A stretch of DNA of 7,134 bases from an uncultured Solirubrobacterales bacterium (GTDB lineage Bacteria > Actinomycetota > Thermoleophilia > Solirubrobacterales > Solirubrobacteraceae): the NCBI GenBank assembly GCA_903959665.1, contig CAJBXY010000146.1:1-7134 (forward strand), written 5' to 3'. Both the position numbers and the translations under genes were made by a program. Of this stretch, positions 1 to 4,838 are shown piece by piece; position 1 is the first letter of the stretch, and each line of letters starts with the position of its first letter. Under the pieces are notes generated by a model that saw nothing but the letters and a program-made list of their open reading frames with translations, was not told the origin of the DNA and searched no databases.

Positions 1-126
1 GTGATGGTCACTCACTCGATCCTTGAATCGGATTTCTACAGCGCCTGCGCTCAGATTGCCGAATTGGAGTTCATCCGCACTGCGCCGCGCGCAATCCGTG
101 TAATCGACGAGCAGTTCATCGGCTGA
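1..126 (+). CDS. hom: Homoserine dehydrogenase, C-terminal end (partial)
   Basis: This is the last 41 codons of a gene that begins before the window; the reading frame is open from base 1 and stops at TGA 124-126. The visible peptide starts VMVTHSILESDF and contains IAELEFIRTAPRAIRVI. That matches the end of the regulatory ACT domain of long-form homoserine dehydrogenases, where a VMVTH-like strand is followed by a helix ending in an IR-V strand. The enzyme reduces aspartate semialdehyde to homoserine in the cytosol, and the ACT domain usually mediates threonine feedback. The catalytic domain is outside the window, so the call rests on this tail plus the thrC and thrB genes directly downstream, in the common order hom-thrC-thrB. 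The TGA shares its A with the ATG of thrC, which implies translational coupling. Confidence 0.85.
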   Translation: MMVTHSILESDFYSACAQIAELEFIRTAPRAIRVIDEQFIG

Positions 127-1160
127 TGAGCGGACTGATCGAGCGTTACCGCGAGCGCCTGCCGTTCGGTCCGGACGATCCGATCGTCAGCCTCGACGAA
201 GGATCGACGCCGCTGCTTTACGCCTGCGAACTGAGTGAGCGACTCGGCGTCGAGGTCTGGCTGAAGATCGAGGGGGCGAACCCAACCGGCTCGTTCAAAG
301 ATCGTGGAATGACTTGCGCAGTTTCGGGCGCGCTGCGTGACGGCTCGACCGCCGTCGTCTGCGCCTCAACCGGCAACACGGCAGCAAGCGCTGCCGCTTA
401 CGCCGCACGCGCCCGAATGACCTGCGCCGTGATCGTCCCCGACGGCAAGATCGCCCGCGGCAAGTTGGCCCAGGCGGTAATTCATGGCGCCCGCGTAATC
501 GGGCTGCGCGGGAACTTCGATGAGGCGCTGCGGCTTGTGCGTGAGCTTTCCGCCAACCATCCGATCGCGCTGGTCAACAGCGTCAACCCGTTGCGGATCG
601 AAGGTCAAAAGACCGCCGCCTTTGAGCTGATTGAGGCGCTTGGCCCTGAGCGGCCGATCGATGCGCTTTCGATCCCGGTCGGTAACGCCGGCAACATCAC
701 CGCCTATTGGAAGGGCTTCACGGAATCTGCTGACGTGCTCGAACGGATGCCACGGATGCTTGGCTTCCAGGCTGCCGGCGCTGCGCCGCTCGTTCTCGGC
801 CACCCGGTTGAGCAGCCGGAGACGCTTGCGAGCGCGATTCGGATTGGCGACCCGGCGCGCGGCGACGAGGCGCTCAGCGCCGTCGCTGATTCGGGCGGGG
901 CGATCAACTCCGTGACCGACGAGCAGATCCTTGAGGCCTACAGCTTCCTTGCCTCCCACGACGGCGTCTTCTGCGAACCATCGAGCGCGGCATCGGTTGC
1001 CGGGCTGATCGTCCACGGCGTTCCGGAAGGGGTCGAGCGGATCGTCTGCGTTCTAACCGGGCACGGACTGAAAGATCCTGAGACGGCGATTGAGGTTGGC
1101 GACGGGATAATCGCCTGCGAACCGGAGTTGGCGGCGGTCGAGGCCGCCGTTTGGGGCTGA
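126..1160 (+). CDS. thrC: Threonine synthase
   Basis: A cytosolic PLP enzyme that converts O-phospho-L-homoserine and water to L-threonine and phosphate, the last step of threonine synthesis. The 344-residue length fits the short, actinobacterial-type ThrC (about 350 residues). The PLP lysine is K58 in GANPTGSFKDRG. The asparagine loop STGNT is at residues 81-85, the glycine-rich cofactor phosphate loop GNAGN is at 186-190, and a typical EPSSAASVAGL segment lies near residue 290. No key residue is missing. The ATG at 126 overlaps the hom stop by one base and lacks a clear Shine-Dalgarno, so initiation is probably coupled to hom translation. thrB begins 2 bases after the stop. The only realistic alternative is another fold-type II PLP enzyme such as threonine dehydratase, which the hom-thrC-thrB order makes unlikely. 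Confidence 0.97.
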   Translation: MSGLIERYRERLPFGPDDPIVSLDEGSTPLLYACELSERLGVEVWLKIEGANPTGSFKDRGMTCAVSGALRDGSTAVVCASTGNTAASAAAYAARARMTCAVIVPDGKIARGKLAQAVIHGARVIGLRGNFDEALRLVRELSANHPIALVNSVNPLRIEGQKTAAFELIEALGPERPIDALSIPVGNAGNITAYWKGFTESADVLERMPRMLGFQAAGAAPLVLGHPVEQPETLASAIRIGDPARGDEALSAVADSGGAINSVTDEQILEAYSFLASHDGVFCEPSSAASVAGLIVHGVPEGVERIVCVLTGHGLKDPETAIEVGDGIIACEPELAAVEAAVWG

Positions 1161-1162
1161 CG

Positions 1163-2014
1163 ATGGAGCGGCGCCGACTTGTAACCGTCCCGGCCTCGTC
1201 GGCCAACCTTGGCCCCGGCTTTGACGCCTTCGCTGTGGCGCTTTCGTTGGCGATGGAACTGGAGGTGACGGAGACCGGCAGCTTCTCGGTTGAGACCGAT
1301 CTTGAGATCGCGCGCGATCGGCGCAACCTCGTTGTCCGCGGCTTCGAGCGGCTCCATCCGCCCGACGACTTCAGCTTCACGATCCGTTCCGAGATTCCGC
1401 TGAGCGGTGGTCTTGGAACCAGCGCCGCCGCCTATCTCGCAGGATTGATGGCGGCCGACCATCTCTTTGAGTTGGATGCCGACCTGCTGGCGCTTGGCGC
1501 CGAGCTCGATGGCCACCCCGACAACATCGCTGCTGCGCTTCACGGAGGCTTCGTCGTCACGACCGGCGGCGAGGTCACGCGATTCGACCCGCCGGACGGG
1601 CTAGAAGCCGTGCTCGTCGTGCCGAACGAAGCGGTCGCCACGCGTGAGGCGCGCGCGGCGCTGCCTGAGCAGGTGCCGATCGCTGACGCCGTCTTCAACG
1701 TCGCCCACGGCGCCTTGCTGATGCTCGGGCTCGCACGGGGCGACTTTGAGCTGATCGCCCGTGGCCTTGACGATCGCCTCCACCAGACCTACCGCGGCCC
1801 GCTCTACCCGCGCTCTTACGATCTGATCGCGCGGGCGAAGGAGTTTGGCGCGCTCGGCGCGACGCTCTCCGGCGCCGGGCCCACGGTGCTGGCCTGGACG
1901 ACCTTCGATACAACCGGTGGAGTAGTCGAAGCATTGAGCGCCGAGGCCAGCGAGTGGGCGCAGGTGAGGCGCGTTCGCTTTGAGCCAGGCGGGGCTGACG
2001 TTCGCGAGCTTTAG
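1163..2014 (+). CDS. thrB: Homoserine kinase (GHMP kinase family)
   Basis: Phosphorylates L-homoserine with ATP to give O-phospho-L-homoserine, the substrate of the ThrC encoded just upstream. The three GHMP-kinase motifs are present: motif 1 NLGPGFDAFAVAL (residues 15-27), the ATP-phosphate loop PLSGGLGTSAAA (79-90), and motif 3 LSGAGPT (235-241). The family-typical HPDNIAAALHGG begins at residue 118. I chose ATG 1163 (283 aa), which puts the conserved VTVPASSANLGPG near the N-terminus and has GGGG at 1153-1156, six bases upstream. A TTG at 1151 would add four residues and overlap thrC, and is less likely. The length is slightly below the usual 290-320 residues, but all motifs are intact. 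The TAG stop at 2012-2014 overlaps the stop of the convergent parA gene. Confidence 0.97.
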   Translation: MERRRLVTVPASSANLGPGFDAFAVALSLAMELEVTETGSFSVETDLEIARDRRNLVVRGFERLHPPDDFSFTIRSEIPLSGGLGTSAAAYLAGLMAADHLFELDADLLALGAELDGHPDNIAAALHGGFVVTTGGEVTRFDPPDGLEAVLVVPNEAVATREARAALPEQVPIADAVFNVAHGALLMLGLARGDFELIARGLDDRLHQTYRGPLYPRSYDLIARAKEFGALGATLSGAGPTVLAWTTFDTTGGVVEALSAEASEWAQVRRVRFEPGGADVREL

Positions 2015-2802
2015 GCGCCGGCTTCGGCCGGTACCAGCGCAGCGATCTGCGCGCTCTGCTCGTAAAGGCCGAGCCGCCTAAGTAGTTCGGCGGCGACGAG
2101 CAGGTAGTCGGCGCCAAGGTCGGGGCGATGCTCGAAGATTGGTGTTGCCCGCTCGGCCGATTCGGCGTAGGCGATCGATTGGCGAACGGTCTGGTCAAGT
2201 AGCCGGTCACCAACGTGCTCGCGCAGCGCTTCAAAGGCTTCGCGCGAGTGAACGGTGCGCATGTCGGCGATGTTGAAGAGGACGCCAAGCCATTGGAGCT
2301 GAGGGTTGAGACTGTCGCGGGCCAGCTCGATCACCTCGAGCGCCTGCTCGACTCCTTGCAGGGCGAAGTACTGCGCTTCGCTGCTGAGCAGCGCTTGGTC
2401 GGCGGCGACGAGCGCGTTGACGGTCAGTAGCCCGAGCGCCGGTGGGCAGTCGATGAAGATCACGTCGTAACGGTCATCGACCTCGGCTAGCGCGCCGCGC
2501 AGCGTTAGCTCGCGACCCATCTTGCCGGCCAGCGTGATTTCGGCCTCAGCCAAGCTGAGGTTGGCGGGGATCACATCGTCAACTATCGCGGCGCTGGCAG
2601 TGGCGCGGCCGGAGAGCACATCGCCGATCGTTGGCTCGGCCTCAGGGTCAACATCGAAGTAGTCGGAGAGGTTGCCCTGAGGGTCAAGATCAACTGCCAG
2701 CACGCGCAGGCCGGCCTGTCGGAAGGCACCGACGAGGTGACGGACCGTCGTTGTCTTGCCTGTCCCGCCCTTCTGGCTCAGGACCGAGATCGTAATCGCC
2801 AT
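2011..2802 (-). CDS. ParA/Soj family ATPase
   Basis: A cytosolic deviant-Walker ATPase of the ParA/MinD superfamily, 263 aa, the usual length for chromosomal Soj-type proteins without an N-terminal DNA-binding domain. The P-loop KGGTGKTT has signature lysine K11 and catalytic K16. The Walker A' aspartate is D40 in VDLDPQGN and the Walker B aspartate is D118 in VIFIDCPP. The family segment EAQYFALQGVEQ begins at residue 142. Such proteins dimerise on ATP binding, bind DNA nonspecifically and position cargo, usually stimulated by a partner such as ParB. No parB is visible here. The upstream neighbour, 11 bases away on the same strand, is an FHA-domain gene, so the two are probably co-transcribed. 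ATG 2802 is chosen because it leads straight into the first beta strand; it has no clear Shine-Dalgarno. The partner and cargo are unknown, so no gene symbol is given. Confidence 0.92.
   Translation of the reverse strand: MAITISVLSQKGGTGKTTTVRHLVGAFRQAGLRVLAVDLDPQGNLSDYFDVDPEAEPTIGDVLSGRATASAAIVDDVIPANLSLAEAEITLAGKMGRELTLRGALAEVDDRYDVIFIDCPPALGLLTVNALVAADQALLSSEAQYFALQGVEQALEVIELARDSLNPQLQWLGVLFNIADMRTVHSREAFEALREHVGDRLLDQTVRQSIAYAESAERATPIFEHRPDLGADYLLVAAELLRRLGLYEQSAQIAALVPAEAGA
2018..2031 (+). terminator. GC hairpin with UUCG tetraloop behind thrB (possible terminator)
   Basis: A perfect 5-bp stem (CCGGC/GCCGG) closes a TTCG loop, giving the very stable C(UUCG)G tetraloop on the + strand RNA. 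A G-U wobble (2017/2032) can extend the stem. It starts 3 bases after the thrB stop, where an end of the threonine operon transcript is expected. No T-tract follows, so it is not a classical intrinsic terminator. The same bases encode the last residues of the convergent parA gene. Terminator or 3'-end stabiliser function is inference. Confidence 0.4.
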
Positions 2803-2813
2803 TTGCGGCGAGT

Positions 2814-3275
2814 CTAGACGGGCAGCGAGCTGGGCGGTTCGGCGCCCTCGGCTGCGACGTCGGTTGTGACGCTGACGAAGTTCATCTGGTAGCGACCGAC
2901 AAGGAAGCTGTCGCCGTCGACGAGGGTGTGACGGTCGATCCGCTCGCCGGCGACAAAGATTCCGTTGAGGCTGCTGTCGTCAACCAGCTTCAGTTCCGCT
3001 CCTTCGCGAATAATCAGCGCGTGGCGACGCGAAACGGTCGGGTCATCGAAGCGGACGTCGGCGGCCGTGCTGCGACCGATTCGCGTCCAGTCGCCGATCA
3101 AGGCGACCACGCGGACAAGATCACCCTCGCTGAAGACGAGGTAGTCGCCGGCCTGCGTCAGCGAGCCGCGCGCTGCTTCGACCAGTTCGGCCTGTGAATC
3201 TGCCCGCGGCCCGCGCGCCGAGGGCGCAGGCGAGTGCGATGCGGTCGTGCGGTCAAGCCGATCCCCTGCGCTCAT
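2814..3275 (-). CDS. FHA domain protein
   Basis: A 153-residue protein with one forkhead-associated domain at about residues 44-137, after a roughly 40-residue disordered-looking N-terminus rich in S, T, A, P and R. The phosphothreonine-binding residues are visible: R68 in IGRS, S82, R83 and H85 in VSRRH, and N104-G105 in SSLNGIFV. A short acidic tail follows. There is no signal peptide or membrane segment, so it is probably cytosolic and reads Ser/Thr-kinase phosphorylation on a partner. It lies just upstream of the parA-like gene on the same strand. Its N-terminal DRTTASHSP could be a phosphorylation target, as in GarA/OdhI-type proteins, but it lacks their recognisable ETT motif. ATG 3275 is preferred because GGACGG lies six bases upstream; a GTG at 3278 would add one residue. 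The binding partner is unknown. Confidence 0.88.
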   Translation of the reverse strand: MSAGDRLDRTTASHSPAPSARGPRADSQAELVEAARGSLTQAGDYLVFSEGDLVRVVALIGDWTRIGRSTAADVRFDDPTVSRRHALIIREGAELKLVDDSSLNGIFVAGERIDRHTLVDGDSFLVGRYQMNFVSVTTDVAAEGAEPPSSLPV

Positions 3276-3330
3276 CACAAGCCGTCCAATCGTCGAAGCT
3301 GAATGCCGACTGAGATAAATTCTACGCTCC

Positions 3331-3348
3331 CTGTCAATTCAGTGACAG
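3331..3348. promoter_or_regulatory. Perfect inverted repeat in divergent regulatory region (candidate operator)
   Basis: CTGTCA, a six-base spacer and TGACAG form a perfect inverted repeat between the FHA-parA unit on the - strand and the zinc-ribbon gene on the + strand. On the - strand its spacer-proximal part reads TTGACA, a consensus -35 hexamer about 57 bases upstream of the FHA start, but I find no convincing -10 at the right distance. The surrounding DNA (about 3303-3420) is visibly richer in A and T than the rest of the window, as expected for a promoter region. A dimeric regulator binding here is inference. Confidence 0.35.
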
Positions 3349-3389
3349 CTCGCGGCAGGAGAACCGTAGTTGTCAACGAACCACGCAAG

Positions 3390-3659
3390 ATGCTGAGTTG
3401 GAATCAGTTACTTGGAGAGCCGGAATTGGAGATCAGGCTGCTGCGGAAAGGGCACGCCACACGCCTGGCAGCCGAGCTTCATTGCGCCGACTGTGGCCGC
3501 GTGCCGCTGACCGGCGAGCAGGTCTATGAGTTCGAAGGCGGCACGGTCTGCACGCTCTGCAGCAGCAAACATCGAGATCAGCCGCGAGCGATTGCGCCGG
3601 TTCATCACGTCGAGCACGGCGTCAGCGTCCGCAGAACGACGCTTCCACGCGCCGCTTAG
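3390..3659 (+). CDS. Small zinc-ribbon protein, function unknown
   Basis: A small protein (89 aa from ATG 3390) with two CxxC knuckles, C32-A-D-C35 and C54-T-L-C57, 18 residues apart. This is a typical treble-clef or zinc-ribbon spacing that should bind one zinc. The core HCADCGRVPLTGEQVY precedes the first knuckle's hairpin. The C-terminal part is rich in R and H and may be flexible. I do not recognise a named family. The start is uncertain: the frame is open back to ATG 3303 (118 aa), but codons before about 3420 (ATA, AAT, AGG, AGA, TTA) are unlike this genome and look non-coding. TTG 3426, with GGAG eight bases upstream, would give 77 aa. All options keep both CxxC pairs. The gene is divergent from the FHA gene and precedes the SRPBCC gene by 51 bases. 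Confidence 0.7.
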   Translation: MLSWNQLLGEPELEIRLLRKGHATRLAAELHCADCGRVPLTGEQVYEFEGGTVCTLCSSKHRDQPRAIAPVHHVEHGVSVRRTTLPRAA

Positions 3660-3694
3660 CGCTAGCCGCGCGCCTTTCCGCTTCGCTGCCTCGA

Positions 3695-3700
3695 TAGACT
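3695..3700 (+). promoter_or_regulatory. -10-like TAGACT, possible leaderless promoter of the SRPBCC gene
   Basis: TAGACT lies 10 bases before the ATG at 3711, and the bases between are GCGGCGCGCA. That spacing puts the expected transcription start at or a few bases before the ATG, so the mRNA would have almost no leader. No good -35 hexamer or Shine-Dalgarno is seen. The segment CTGCGGCGCG recurs in the same position before the topoisomerase gene at 6671. Confidence 0.45.
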
Positions 3701-3710
3701 GCGGCGCGCA

Positions 3711-4235
3711 ATGCAGCCCTGCACGATTTCCCAGAAGATCGACCGGCCGGTGGCAGTCGTTTTTGACTACCTCTCCGATCTGGCGAACTACTCCGAGTTC
3801 ACCGACCATTTTCTGACCGACTGGCGGATGACGCGCGAGGAAACCTACGGGTTGGGGGCGGGAGGGCGATTCCACGAGGACATTCGCTTCGACCGTTTTG
3901 GCTGGGGCGACATGGCGATTGTTGAGTACGTTGCCCCTCGGCTAATCGTGCTCGTCGGTTGCGGTGGCAAGTACAACCGCATCCGCAGCTTGACGGCCTT
4001 CGAGCTGAGCGACGACGGCGACGGCGGCACCGAGATTAGTTTGACGGTTGAGACGCGGCCGGTCTTGCCCAGCGACAAGGTGGTCGGCGCGTTTGGCCAA
4101 GACCGAGCCCGCCGGCGCGGCTGGCGCAAGTCGCTCAAACGGCTTTCACGGATCCTTGAAGAGGGCAAAGAGCGCGGGCCGCGGGCGACGATCGCTGGCG
4201 GTGCTCGCAAGCCAGCTACAGGGCTGCGCGACTAG
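3711..4235 (+). CDS. SRPBCC (START/polyketide-cyclase-like) family protein
   Basis: A 174-residue protein whose first 150 residues fit the SRPBCC helix-grip fold, a hydrophobic ligand-binding cavity. It opens with the family-typical strand-helix TISQKIDRPVAVVFDYLSDL, followed by YSEFTDHF and alternating beta strands (FHEDIRFDRF, DMAIVEYVAP, TEISLTVETRP). It ends with the long C-terminal helix, RGWRKSLKRLSRILEEG. A basic tail of about 25 residues with no obvious fold follows. No signal peptide or membrane segment is present, so it is probably cytosolic. Relatives include lipid-binding, aromatase/cyclase and CoxG-like proteins, and nothing here identifies the ligand. ATG 3711 is the natural start because it leads straight into the first strand; no Shine-Dalgarno is seen. 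Neighbours on the same strand are a zinc-ribbon gene and a lipoprotein gene, with no evident shared pathway. Confidence 0.8.
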   Translation: MQPCTISQKIDRPVAVVFDYLSDLANYSEFTDHFLTDWRMTREETYGLGAGGRFHEDIRFDRFGWGDMAIVEYVAPRLIVLVGCGGKYNRIRSLTAFELSDDGDGGTEISLTVETRPVLPSDKVVGAFGQDRARRRGWRKSLKRLSRILEEGKERGPRATIAGGARKPATGLRD

Positions 4236-4257
4236 GCCTTGCCGCAGCTCAATCGAA

Positions 4258-4263
4258 TACAGT
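4258..4263 (+). promoter_or_regulatory. -10-like TACAGT before the lipoprotein gene
   Basis: TACAGT sits in the 39-base gap after the SRPBCC stop and ends 11 bases before ATG 4275. A GGAG at 4266-4269, five bases before the ATG, could instead serve as a Shine-Dalgarno in a transcript read through from upstream. The two readings are not exclusive. No clear -35 is visible. Confidence 0.35.
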
Positions 4264-4274
4264 TTGGAGCCACA

Positions 4275-4838
4275 ATGTTCCGCCGCCTCTTCGCCCTCAC
4301 ACTTCTCGCCACCGCGCTAACTGGGCTGGCCGCTTGCGGTGACAAGGAGGCGACCGTTGCTGAGGGTGAGTCGGAGGCGATCTTCGTGACGCTCGGCAAT
4401 CTTCAGTACCAAGTTCAGATGTCGCGTCAGCTAAATCCTGCCGATGCCGGTGACAGCGACCTGCTGGCTGGGATCGATCCGGCTGAATCATCGCTCGGCG
4501 CCGAAGACCTCTGGTTCGGCGTTTGGGTCCGCGCTTTCAACAGCAGCGACTCGGCCGCTTCGACTGCCGACGACTTCAAGATTGTTGACACGCGCGGCGA
4601 GGAGTTCGAGCCGATGATCGTCGAGGAGAGCAACAAGCTCGTCTTCCGTACGGCGCCGGTCGAGGCTAACGGCGGCCAGTACCCAAACCCCAACAGCGCT
4701 GCCGCGAACTTGCCGACGACCGGTGCGATCCTGATCTTCAAGCTTCCTTATCCGGTACTCGACTATCGCCCGCTTGAACTTGAGATTGAGAGCACCGAGC
4801 TGCCCGGCAAGAAGGCCAGCGTCACACTCGACGTTTAG
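4275..4838 (+). CDS. Secreted lipoprotein, function unknown
   Basis: A 187-residue predicted lipoprotein. MFRR is followed by a hydrophobic stretch and the lipobox LAAC (residues 18-21), so signal peptidase II should cleave before C21, leaving the protein anchored on the outer face of the cytoplasmic membrane. The mature part begins with an acidic linker, then shows strand-like segments (AIFVTLGNLQYQVQM, LWFGVWVRAFNSS, DFKIVDTRGEEFEPM, AILIFKLPYPVL, PLELEIES). This resembles the immunoglobulin-like beta sandwich of DUF4352-type extracellular proteins, but the family call is inference. ATG 4275 is chosen because it gives a proper signal peptide; an in-frame TTG at 4239 would add 12 residues before it. 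GGAG lies five bases upstream. The stop overlaps that of the convergent PBP gene. An envelope role would fit, but nothing here ties the two genes functionally. Confidence 0.8.
   Translation: MFRRLFALTLLATALTGLAACGDKEATVAEGESEAIFVTLGNLQYQVQMSRQLNPADAGDSDLLAGIDPAESSLGAEDLWFGVWVRAFNSSDSAASTADDFKIVDTRGEEFEPMIVEESNKLVFRTAPVEANGGQYPNPNSAAANLPTTGAILIFKLPYPVLDYRPLELEIESTELPGKKASVTLDV

Noticed and set aside
366..1016. A 216-codon open frame on the - strand inside thrC
   Set aside because: It lies wholly antisense to a well-supported enzyme, is rich in R, G and A, and shows no recognisable motif; such frames are expected in GC-rich DNA.
938..1543. A 201-codon open frame on the - strand across thrC and thrB
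   Set aside because: Antisense to two genes with intact catalytic motifs. Its product has no domain signature and its start has no supporting signal.
1695..2288. A 197-codon - strand frame spanning the thrB/parA junction
   Set aside because: It overlaps the real parA frame on the same strand and thrB on the other. The low-complexity R/S/P-rich product is typical of a frame-shifted GC-rich shadow.
3303..3389. N-terminal extension of the zinc-ribbon protein from ATG 3303
   Set aside because: The frame is open, but codon choice and base composition look non-coding and it contains an inverted repeat, so a later start is preferred, though not proved.
3526..3816. A 96-codon + frame bridging the zinc-ribbon and SRPBCC genes
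   Set aside because: It overlaps both better-supported genes in another frame, and its A/R/S-rich product has no motif.
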